The position numbers were made by a program, and so were the translations under genes. The notes beneath the pieces were generated by a model that saw nothing but the letters and a program-made list of their open reading frames with translations, did not search any database and was not told where the DNA came from. From IMG/VR virus record IMGVR_UViG_3300042322_000140, positions 1 through 64,000 of that record: a stretch of 64,000 nt of DNA; one strand, written 5' to 3'. This DNA comes from a virus. Positions 15,801 through 22,867 of this stretch are shown here, in pieces (the first letter of the stretch is position 1; each line of letters begins with the position of its first letter).

Positions 15801-17217
15801 TAGAATCACCTAACTTTTTACCAAAAGAGTTTACAGATTTAGCTATAGTTACATTTCCATACTCATCAATATTTGTAGTATAGCCTTTACCATCATTATA
15901 AATAACTCTCTGATAAGCATCCTTATCTATTTTTTTCTCTTCTTTAATCTTTAAAAGCTCCTCTGTTAAAGCTTTATATTTAGCTAATGCTATATCATTT
16001 TTAATTTGTAATTTTCTATCAGTAAAACCTATCTTACGACCAGCTTGTGCCCAATCAGATTGTATCTCATTTACTACCAAAACTTTATCACCATTTGGTA
16101 AACCTTTCTCGTTTAACCTTATGTGAGCCAAAATATTACCTTCATCCCAATGAGATGATTTATACTCTTCCTTAATATAAGGTGTTAAGTTATTTCCGAT
16201 AGCTACTTTATCTCCAAAAATCTGGTTTATTTTTTCTATTTCTGTTCTTATTCTTGCATGTTCTTCTCTTTGTTCCTGGGTTGGTGCCTGCCCAAAGGGT
16301 ATACTTAGTATAAGTTTTTTTTCAGATATTTTTATTGATTTATATTGCTCAATTGCAGAATTTAATTTAGTGTCTGGCATCGTCAATAATATCTCTCTAT
16401 AGTTTTCTCCCCCCTTTAGTTGATAACCTTGGTATTTTACATCTCCATCTTCTCTGTCTAATACTTCTTCAATTGCTGCTTTTTTTGCATTTTCTTGTGC
16501 ACTATAATAATCAAAGTTTTCATCAAAAGTATCTTCATCTGTTAAACCTATTTGGTCTAGTGTTATATAAGGCATAATTAAATTACCTTGGCCGGAGTAC
16601 TTTATGTTAAACCCATTACCGTCAAACTCTGCGTCTAAGTCATTAATGTCTATTTCAGGCTTACCCTTACTAACATCAACAATGCTAATTTGATTTGATT
16701 TAATATAATCTTCTACAACAGAAGCTGGTATGTTACCTGCTCTAGTATTGTTTTCTGCTACATAGCTGTTTAAATAATCTGCAAGTCCTATCCACTCAAG
16801 TTCTTGATTTACATTTTTTACTCCACCATTCTTTTGTGTGTCTGTAAGCTGTTTTAACCAACCTTGTGTGTTTTTGGGATTTAAGTCAGTCAAATTGTTG
16901 ATAGCAGACAAAGCATTTGAAAAGTAAGTACTATCTGGAGCTATTCTACTAAACTTTACAGCGTCTAGATTTGTTGCTAAATCTTTTTCAGATTTAACTA
17001 AATTGTTTACTCTATTTTTTATAGATGTAACTTTTGCTTTCACCATATCCTTGAAGTCTTCAACTTCAGTCAAGGCATAAAGATTTAAGGCGGTCTTTTT
17101 ATTACCGCCTGTTATATTCACTAATGTATCAAATAATTTACTTCTACTGCCATTTGCAGCTTCCACAAAATCAATATCCCCATTCTCGTCTTTATAAATT
17201 CTACATTTTAAGCTCAT
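9808..17217 (-). CDS. Giant polyvalent virion protein with several enzyme-like domains (2469 aa)
   Basis: Domains in order, by motif: a polyvalent-protein domain near residues 350-620 (HWDEGNILAHIR, NEIQSDWAQAGRKIGF, then QMAAQEGYSGVAFATG); an ADP-ribosyltransferase-like domain near 930-1060 (YRGINGEF..., KKYAGVFG); a zincin motif HEFGH near 1105; a kinase-like domain near 1259-1411 (DLGEGKVLKVA, then GDLGDIANWG and HLDAG); a conserved polyvalent domain near 1612-1660 (FRFVHDFFGHA, GALGEENAW); and a GNAT-type acetyltransferase near 1740-1830 (RGQGRAREAF, LEKFYTSLGY). Long proteins of this type in phages and mobile elements are thought to be injected with the DNA to modify host targets. It lies among other large cargo genes with its own promoter. 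Individual activities are inferred from motifs. Confidence 0.75.
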   Translation of the reverse strand: MSLKCRIYKDENGDIDFVEAANGSRSKLFDTLVNITGGNKKTALNLYALTEVEDFKDMVKAKVTSIKNRVNNLVKSEKDLATNLDAVKFSRIAPDSTYFSNALSAINNLTDLNPKNTQGWLKQLTDTQKNGGVKNVNQELEWIGLADYLNSYVAENNTRAGNIPASVVEDYIKSNQISIVDVSKGKPEIDINDLDAEFDGNGFNIKYSGQGNLIMPYITLDQIGLTDEDTFDENFDYYSAQENAKKAAIEEVLDREDGDVKYQGYQLKGGENYREILLTMPDTKLNSAIEQYKSIKISEKKLILSIPFGQAPTQEQREEHARIRTEIEKINQIFGDKVAIGNNLTPYIKEEYKSSHWDEGNILAHIRLNEKGLPNGDKVLVVNEIQSDWAQAGRKIGFTDRKLQIKNDIALAKYKALTEELLKIKEEKKIDKDAYQRVIYNDGKGYTTNIDEYGNVTIAKSVNSFGKKLGDSTGVEAVKENNGDYRIYVDGQVSGQNNYYGSKEVADTTIERRANELDFRKSLENTIGVEDLPSVEQEGFRVIQDYYSKVTPLERQIAAAKRDIIDIDQSGLQEMPYKNTDQWVGLATRRVLQMAAQEGYSGVAFATGQQSSSMYSLSNQVDAIEISYAGSSLFKYNAEVKKDGKILSAKGVRDDAELESFFGKEFAKKVVNDLDEIRDLKSTGQGKEYSGLDLEVGGEGMKSFYDNIVTKVAQKEAQRFDKDAKLETVNFAEKSNVEITEEEDGFVLRVNGEFVEYVDEETLSNSDLDNTAGGARKYFEKYVPQEINADKLTLAEQPYIEITNKMRSELKSSIPMFSKSLSETSKNEITQEIISKLELSGLANNVFQMTNSQIEAKLVNLGLDSKIAKQVTMSQEDVDSLFFNTEEDFWEVNLVDGSYLEVYLSENSTEQEVKEEAAALIREYKIESLPAVYRGINGEFDSNYKGTQYFAVQKKYAGVFGRNIEEFKIKSPDILDLDNWNKRWGVEKVGFGQGLLTVHQDNLSDLKEWKTRIRYSLLAEGIELPKEELDAFIKEVENAKIIKGEDIGNKGQIVFAIKDKTLVEPINKDIKFSKQLLEKGIKLSTAGFTYRGDVYLNNDVMGLDTPIHEFGHLHLDWLKENREDIYKSGLSLVEKNKEEAQQYIDIVKNTQPDLEEGSEEFNNEVLAQVIGDQGAKLLLSNKKGSLSEWLKSVWGAIKAAVGLSNYTAEQVSAMTLAEFGSASATELLSGSRMQKNLGIDSTYLRYKYDVNQVARDRFDIPNLVKLSQGSDRVVFDLGEGKVLKVANNARGLAQNMQEGNEELISKGVLPQVYETGLNYVIAEKLTQLEPNDQIPIYNIVNGEQYGTEDAEVMLMELYRYSQADFDTKNPDLVEVLKNYGLEEYLNYDIIYGDLGDIANWGIKDGKPVHLDAGTFGGMNIIRAYARVKNMYFGDFREVYEKSQEAKKRFNDSDSYVNFSIVDGNKLFNAPLEDASKIADEYMLEKGISIDAIEPIKELNKENSKSIAAEFDKMQPTPNDTKTKAAYKAMVKETVDQYKKILSYGYKPEINNSEPYENSADMIADLRGNKRMKIFSTESGFGDEAITAQQRKDNPLLQKTKFKDVNGEPLLANDIFRFVHDFFGHAKFGNGFGALGEENAWNIHSRMYSPLARLAMTTETRGQNSWVNFSGVNDKAFELRDKARVLRRNGDTEGAKILTNQVYDMMSFAEQKVGLLPSWVSELNIKSAGERMVADVNGSKVYFRNEVNPITEKPTGKIEMELVETPEEFRGQGRAREAFNTALKYTDSIGKSTVLTISSRDKNTTNAGLEKFYTSLGYKKTSDFEMQRPARKLAPNGYDENGEPSIKDLMQFKNNSTESLSLEDQVVARNAAMALGVNSSSELLEKLESAITKSGIISFNLVSLQRGGVFNKYEATKIMSSLDLQRSIKEAYLKLKNTEPFEIEYNKNFITLTGTSLNIFGKQEIANPFIVEAELARDIAGISEEEISDNLLPDLSNKYAKDSNFKSSVDNIAKNHKLVNIKVTKDGVLVDKAEDIENIVANTLIDEENSKLSEEIRYINEEFSEEVWDENPNAVVKLLASIKKKAMTNGIDLRDIPTKVLSHSREDILAFLDAMENLLETGPTEENIINYSTIYKELFDTSTEESAVIETDNEFDTVVESDMSEYQMFDNFGLVKKQGDIYRQTEEQSLEELYDTMLEYPEMLPDEVANIEDLRSFVEKEVTNLEVADYEVDPDKLAKIYLYKKFFGFPLVVTPIKVSTDSLGSVISSPEYLVTEFVKDFNRFILETNNKYFKVTGKGIELVEKDPLSKEEAIMSIPLEFEKDLADYDAISKNLNLGMTSEELVFEDYDSQTSQREFFANNPESAKKISGDYRYIEDGVLAVKNETDTFVRTTQGVFEMIYEAGNVKFYNKLPSVDPNFKLTGIEKPLSDVNFNKYQYLENSPEVFKTSKNYYSKEELKQIDDEYFNCQ

Positions 17218-17236
17218 TTTTCTTAGTTTATTTTAT

Positions 17237-17269
17237 GCAAAATTAGTACTTTTTTTTGTAAAAACCAAA
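17237..17269 (-). promoter_or_regulatory. Late promoter for the 2469-residue protein gene
   Basis: Minus strand: TTTG (17269-17266), 20 bases, TAATTTTGC (17245-17237). The start codon at 17217 lies exactly 20 bases downstream of the box, identical to the promoters at 9733 and 25512. An AT-rich hairpin (TTGTTAA/TTAACAA, 17271-17293) overlaps the preceding stop and could be a weak terminator. Confidence 0.75.
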
Positions 17270-17286
17270 TTTGTTAACTATTTTTA

Positions 17287-20200
17287 TTAACAAGGTTCAT
17301 TTTTAGCATCATCAACATCAGATTGTTGATCTGTATTTAGTCTAAAATACTCATCTATTAAGGATTGTACTAAAGGGTGATCTGATAAATCAGACTCTTG
17401 TGTTGTAAGAGCTTCATCAAGTAACATCATCTTATTAAAGATCTCTGTTGCTTTTTCTAAGCTTAGGTTTCCAGTAGCTATAGCATCTGAGTACCAATCC
17501 CTTTTTATTTCTACCATTTTGTCTAAGTTTATGATTGGCTTAGGTGAAGATAGTGGATTGTTTTCTATGTCTATCGCTAAAGAAGCTTCTGATACTAAAT
17601 TCTCTTTTGTGTGTTCTGTTGACATCCATGTAGATACATCTACTGTTTGTTTTACTTTATTTAGGTCACTTATTGCTCTTAGTAACGGTTCAGAAAAATT
17701 CCCATTCATGTCAACTAAAGTCTGTGCGTCTTCTCCAACATGGTATAAATTATAAGAGGCTGGAGATAGTCCATTTACTGCTAAAGTTTGATTGAACTCT
17801 AAAACTGCAGATCCTAAATTTTCAGTCTCCATTAACTTTTGTACTGCTGTGTCCCCTGCATTTGATGCCAACTCTTTTAATTGTATTGGGAAAGCTACTA
17901 AGTATTTACCTTGATTAAATATAATTACTGGTAACCCAGTTTTGTTAAGGTGATTACTTATGTAATCTTTTCTTACATTTTTAGTGTTACCTTTAAGTAC
18001 TAATTTTCCATCTTGTATATAACCGTAGTCAACAACAGCTTTTGGAGAAATATCAAAATACTTTATAGTACCACCTTCCATATTAAAGTTTGGTACACCT
18101 AAAAAGACATGTTTAATAAAACTTTCTTTTGGTAATTGTATGTCTATATCTGCTTCAGTTCCTAATCCTTTCTCTTTTACTATTTTTAAAGCCTCTTCTC
18201 TAATAAGTAAGAACTCTGAGCTTTGGCTAGTATTGTAGTTAGCTTTTAGATCACCAAATTTTCTACCTCTAACATCTGATACGTTAATCTTAAGTTGGTC
18301 TGATAATAATTTTTCTATCTTTAGAACTTCCGGAGACATTTTACCATCTTGGTCTATCATTACATCTCTGTCTTCAAGATCTTGTATAGCCTCTTGGTAT
18401 TCTAGAATTATCTTTTGATTATACTCATCGGTCAAATCTAGACTAAAGGTTACAGTGTCTCCAGGTACCATGTTGTAAAGCTCCATAGGTGAATAATCAC
18501 TAGAGTCTTTAAAGTCTGTCTCCATTATCTCCCCCGTTTCATTGCTATAAACTGGCGAATACCCTGAATCTTTAGTAAAAGAGTTTTCCATGTAACCCAT
18601 GTTAGCCTCTCTTAATACTTGCTCAACCTCTGATCCTTTTTTTATAGTTAGGCTTCCACCTTTATCTATAATTATAGTAGCTGTATTACCGTCTCTGAAT
18701 GTTAAGACAAATGTAGCACCGTACTTAACATTTTCAGCAACTTCTTGTATTGATATGTCTTTTGCTGTGTTTGGTACAGTTACTGTTTTATTATTAACAA
18801 CTTCTGTTTGTACAAAAGCTACTGTATCTGCTAAATCCACTCTTGACAATAAGCCAGGAAGTGTCAAATGAGATATTGTAGTTCCAAATTTATTTCTGTT
18901 TATAAATACATTTTGGTAAACTTGTAATACTTCTTCATTTCTAATAGCTTCCCCTGAATCGGTTTCTTTTGGCTCTTTCTTGGATATATTTACAATCTCT
19001 GTTTCAGTAAGTTCACTATTTATCTTAGGGTCTACAAACTGATTTACTATAATATCTTGTAATAACATATCACTTATAGATATACCAGTATCATTAGCTA
19101 CATTTTCTAGTAACCTCCAATTAGCTAATCTTTCGTTAAGCTCTTGTAATCTTTTTATCTCTGCTTTTTTCAAAGAAGGTCTTGTAGTTGGTGTTAGCCT
19201 ATTCCAAGTATAAGGGCTTTTAAAAGATATTGTTTTATTGTCAATCTTAGGGTCTGCTAAAGCTCTTATTGCTAAGTCTTCGTACTCATCTAACTCTTCC
19301 TCTGTCATCATAACAGGTACATCTGTACCATAATAGTCTAAAAGGTATGGACTGTTTTTGATCATGTCTACAACAGTTTCTTTTATAGTCTTCTTTCGAA
19401 CTTCTTTTTTGGTTGTCTGACCATTTTTAGGTGCATATTTCTTTTCAATAGCGTCTAACTTAGCTTTTCTTTCTTTTTCAAGGCTTTCTGTACTATTAGA
19501 ACTATTTCCACCAACAAGATTCATCCTACCGTTTGAGAAAGTAGCTAAATTAAATGATGGTGGTATTCTTATACCTGCATCATTTGGGCTAACTGCCATT
19601 ATATGTTCCATCACAATATCTCCAAAATACTTATTTATATTAAGATTTTGAGTATTTATACTATTTGGGAAACCCATTATTACTAACTTGGTAGCTCCTC
19701 TATGATTTATTTTACCGTCTATTAAAGCCTCTATTGAATTATATAAACCCTCTTTTGTAGTATTTACATTTGTGGTCCCTTCTGCCGAAGGTCCTGTATT
19801 AAGACCTGTTTTAAGTATCCCTTCTAGTGTTACTTCAGATGTTGTAAGATGTGATAAAAAGAAGAAGTCGTCTGGTAAACTTTCGATTCTATCTTTTAAT
19901 TCTTTCTTGAGATTATCTTTTTCTTCTTTTGATAACTTGTTAAAGTCTTCTATATTTTGTATAGATGTACTTGGGGTATCAGAGTTTGATATTTTAGAAT
20001 CATACTCATCATTTACTTTTTGTATTTCTGCTTGTTTTTTAGCTTCTTTTTCTTCTATTGTAGGCTTATTTATTTTAGCACCTTTTTCGTTATCAATAAC
20101 TTCTTTTACTGGTTCTAAATTCTCTAACCCTTGTACTATTGTATCTTCTGCTCTTTCTATAGAGCTTTCTGATAGCCCTCTTAAAAATTCTACAGTTATG

Positions 20201-22866
20201 TCGGTAGAGTTCTTGCCTCTTCCTAGTTCTGATACAATGTTTCTTCTTCCTCTAGCTCCTAATGTTGTATCAGAAAGTTGTCTAGATAAGTCTGCGTATC
20301 TTTTAAAGGCAGTTATTGACTTACCGTACTCGCTTATTAATTTTTGTAATTGGGCCCCTTTTTGTGGGTCTACTTCACTAAATGATGCGGCTAGTTCTCT
20401 TACTTGTTTTAAAGTTCTTTCTCTATTTCTTATACTTTGTGCACTAATCAAAACATCATCAACATTCTTACCAAATGGGTTTTTCATGTTGGCTGTTTTT
20501 ATCAGCATTGTATATTCTTTTGTTAAGGACTCTATGTTTTTATCTATCTCAGATATTCTAGATCTTATACCATCAGCTTTTGATAAAAATTCTTTTTTGG
20601 CATCTGTATCCACTGTTCCAAAAAGTGTCTTCTCTACTTCTTTATATTCTCTTTCTAGAGTTTCTTTTTCTCTATCTAGAACTTTTAATTCTTTCTCTTT
20701 CTTTGTAGCTTCTTTTTTAGTATCCTTACTGGCTTTTAAAAGAATATCTTCTATGTTAAGAGTGTCAGACATCTCTTGACCTAAAATAGTCTCTCCAGTC
20801 TTCTGTTTTATAGCTGTTAATAAGTCGTTAGAAAAGTCATGTACTTTTTCTCCAAGAGTTAATTCATAAGCAACAGCATCTTTTACTTGGCTCATATTAA
20901 GACCTAAGTCTTTGAACTCTTCTTTTTCATTTTTTGTAAAATCTTTACCTAATATATACTCGGTATAATTTCTATTTTTCTCGTAAGATTTAGCTGTAGA
21001 TTTATACTCCTTTACTAACTTTTCTTTTATATCTTCTGCCCCTTTTTCATCAACTCCGTACTCTTTCATAAGAACATCATTACCAATATTTCTAATACCA
21101 GTTTCTGTTCTTTCCATACTTTCATCTAGATAATCTAGGTTAAGTGCATGCGAGGCTTGAGCGATAATTGCTGATTGTCTAGCTAATTCCCCTCCTGTAA
21201 AATCTCCTTTTTTTGCAGCTTTGTCTGCACTTTGGTTAGCAGCTTGTACTCTACCAGAGTAGGCTAATGTTTCAGCCATGTTGTTAGGTGAATAGTACTT
21301 ATCATAAAAGTCTACTACTTGGTTTGCTTTTATTTCTTCCCCTTTTAATTCACCTTTTAAACTACCATAAGTTTTCATATTAATACCAGTACCTGTAAGT
21401 AAACCTACAATCATACCGATACCAACTTCTTTCATCCCCTCTTTGGTACCATAAGTGTCAGATAACCCTTGTGTAAAAGCATCTCCAACATCCATAGTTG
21501 TACCTAAATACTTAGGGTCATATGTAGAGTTTATCCAATTTTTAGCAGTATTTGTTCCAACAGATTGCATACCTTCTTCCCATACTCCTTCTATAAGTGG
21601 ACTTTTACCAATACCCCAAGAGTATTTGGCTACATTTTGTAATTTGCTAGCTGTTTTTGCTACCATTTTACCTGCTGACTCTTCTACCCCTATTCCAAAA
21701 AGCTTAGAATTAGCCCATTTAGATGAGGCTGAAAGTGGGCTTTTCATATCAAAAAGTCTACCTATAGTCATAAAATTACTTGAGCCTACAATTGCTAAGT
21801 TGAATCCGTACAAAGAGTTAGCAGAAGATGTTAAATTATTGTTGAAATCTTGTAACTCTTCTTCACTAGGCTTTCTTCCGTTTTTTGTTTCAAAACTTTC
21901 TTCAAAGTTATCCTTCATTTCTCGTATATAATTACGAGCTTCCATACCTGCTTCAAATCCTGCAGATGTATATGTAAACCTAGCTACGTTAGCAAACTCT
22001 CCTGCTTTACCAAAAGCCGTTGCCATTTTTGTAGGTAATTTTGCATTTAGGTAAGTTTTTAATATTGGCTGTGATGCTAAAGCTTTAGCTTTAGACATTT
22101 CCCCATATGCTTTTAATCCTTTAGCTATTTTTGCCTCTGCTCCTAAAATTCTAGTAACTTTTGGAGCTAATCTAGCAGCAGCTGTCCCTAAAGACATACC
22201 TCCTGTGGCCCAAGCCCATATAGCCTCTGAACCTATCGCTGATACTGTAAAAGCAGCACCACCTAATACGTCCTTGGCCCAAAAATTTGCTGTACCCATT
22301 GACTCAAAAAACCCCATATCTCTCTCTTCTTGAGAAACATAGTTTGGTAATTTGTAGTCTAATTTTTCATTTAAGTCATCTAAGTAGTTTGAAAAATCAT
22401 TATCATAAGTTGCTCTAAAGCTTCCTTCTTTTATACCTTCATAAATACCGTCTACTACTCCTATTGTACCTCCTACTATTCCTGTACCTACTTGTCCAGC
22501 AAATTTAGTTATACCATTTAACCATTTCTCACTTGTACTTTGATTAGCTGCTGCATATTCTGCATTATCTCTTCCTGCTTTATATGTTGGAAATCTTGCT
22601 ATGTAGCTTCCATCTCCTAATTTACCATAAGCTTCCTCTACGTTATAGTTCTTTTCTTCCAGAGAACCTCTATAATCAGAACGCATACCAGTGTTACCCC
22701 AAAGACCGTTGTCTGGGGTAAACCATTCTGGATTTTGCGTAAACTTTTTGCCAGTAGTATAAGAGGTTCTTATACTGTCCATTACTTGATTAATTTGAGG
22801 ATCTTGGCTTTTTCCTAAAGAGGATTCAACTGCTTGTCTCCCTAATTCTGCTGGGTTAAAATCCAT
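17287..22866 (-). CDS. Giant probable internal virion protein (1859 aa)
   Basis: The N-terminal quarter has two hydrophobic Gly/Ala-rich segments, near residues 122-144 (FAGQVGTGIVGGTIGVVDG) and 199-236 (VLGGAAFTVSAIG...), that could insert in a membrane or pack as amphipathic helices. A long charged coiled coil follows near 710-790 (KELKVLDREKETLEREYKEV). Near residues 1000-1025, FFFLSHLTTSEVTLEGILKTGL-type sequence resembles the start of small toxin-like or ADP-ribosyltransferase-like domains in polyvalent phage proteins. The C-terminal third is beta-rich without a recognised family. The start codon lies one base after the stop of the 874-residue gene, so the two are cotranscribed. An ejected cargo role is inferred from context and length. 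Confidence 0.65.
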   Translation of the reverse strand: MDFNPAELGRQAVESSLGKSQDPQINQVMDSIRTSYTTGKKFTQNPEWFTPDNGLWGNTGMRSDYRGSLEEKNYNVEEAYGKLGDGSYIARFPTYKAGRDNAEYAAANQSTSEKWLNGITKFAGQVGTGIVGGTIGVVDGIYEGIKEGSFRATYDNDFSNYLDDLNEKLDYKLPNYVSQEERDMGFFESMGTANFWAKDVLGGAAFTVSAIGSEAIWAWATGGMSLGTAAARLAPKVTRILGAEAKIAKGLKAYGEMSKAKALASQPILKTYLNAKLPTKMATAFGKAGEFANVARFTYTSAGFEAGMEARNYIREMKDNFEESFETKNGRKPSEEELQDFNNNLTSSANSLYGFNLAIVGSSNFMTIGRLFDMKSPLSASSKWANSKLFGIGVEESAGKMVAKTASKLQNVAKYSWGIGKSPLIEGVWEEGMQSVGTNTAKNWINSTYDPKYLGTTMDVGDAFTQGLSDTYGTKEGMKEVGIGMIVGLLTGTGINMKTYGSLKGELKGEEIKANQVVDFYDKYYSPNNMAETLAYSGRVQAANQSADKAAKKGDFTGGELARQSAIIAQASHALNLDYLDESMERTETGIRNIGNDVLMKEYGVDEKGAEDIKEKLVKEYKSTAKSYEKNRNYTEYILGKDFTKNEKEEFKDLGLNMSQVKDAVAYELTLGEKVHDFSNDLLTAIKQKTGETILGQEMSDTLNIEDILLKASKDTKKEATKKEKELKVLDREKETLEREYKEVEKTLFGTVDTDAKKEFLSKADGIRSRISEIDKNIESLTKEYTMLIKTANMKNPFGKNVDDVLISAQSIRNRERTLKQVRELAASFSEVDPQKGAQLQKLISEYGKSITAFKRYADLSRQLSDTTLGARGRRNIVSELGRGKNSTDITVEFLRGLSESSIERAEDTIVQGLENLEPVKEVIDNEKGAKINKPTIEEKEAKKQAEIQKVNDEYDSKISNSDTPSTSIQNIEDFNKLSKEEKDNLKKELKDRIESLPDDFFFLSHLTTSEVTLEGILKTGLNTGPSAEGTTNVNTTKEGLYNSIEALIDGKINHRGATKLVIMGFPNSINTQNLNINKYFGDIVMEHIMAVSPNDAGIRIPPSFNLATFSNGRMNLVGGNSSNSTESLEKERKAKLDAIEKKYAPKNGQTTKKEVRKKTIKETVVDMIKNSPYLLDYYGTDVPVMMTEEELDEYEDLAIRALADPKIDNKTISFKSPYTWNRLTPTTRPSLKKAEIKRLQELNERLANWRLLENVANDTGISISDMLLQDIIVNQFVDPKINSELTETEIVNISKKEPKETDSGEAIRNEEVLQVYQNVFINRNKFGTTISHLTLPGLLSRVDLADTVAFVQTEVVNNKTVTVPNTAKDISIQEVAENVKYGATFVLTFRDGNTATIIIDKGGSLTIKKGSEVEQVLREANMGYMENSFTKDSGYSPVYSNETGEIMETDFKDSSDYSPMELYNMVPGDTVTFSLDLTDEYNQKIILEYQEAIQDLEDRDVMIDQDGKMSPEVLKIEKLLSDQLKINVSDVRGRKFGDLKANYNTSQSSEFLLIREEALKIVKEKGLGTEADIDIQLPKESFIKHVFLGVPNFNMEGGTIKYFDISPKAVVDYGYIQDGKLVLKGNTKNVRKDYISNHLNKTGLPVIIFNQGKYLVAFPIQLKELASNAGDTAVQKLMETENLGSAVLEFNQTLAVNGLSPASYNLYHVGEDAQTLVDMNGNFSEPLLRAISDLNKVKQTVDVSTWMSTEHTKENLVSEASLAIDIENNPLSSPKPIINLDKMVEIKRDWYSDAIATGNLSLEKATEIFNKMMLLDEALTTQESDLSDHPLVQSLIDEYFRLNTDQQSDVDDAKNEPC

Positions 22867-22867
22867 A

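Noticed and set aside
9808-17217. RNA polymerase active site (a REDGD sequence near residue 255 of the 2469-residue protein)
   Set aside because: A DxDGD motif requires acidic residues in a specific beta-barrel context; here the sequence is in a charged linker with no flanking polymerase pattern.
17271-17293. Terminator after the 1859-residue gene
   Set aside because: The seven-base-pair stem is AT-only except for one G-C pair and overlaps the stop codon; too weak to list separately, but noted with the promoter.
19772-20779. Open frame of 335 codons on the + strand
   Set aside because: It is antisense to a low-complexity coiled-coil part of the 1859-residue gene; the product is Ser/Leu/Phe-rich without domain and has no promoter or operon context.
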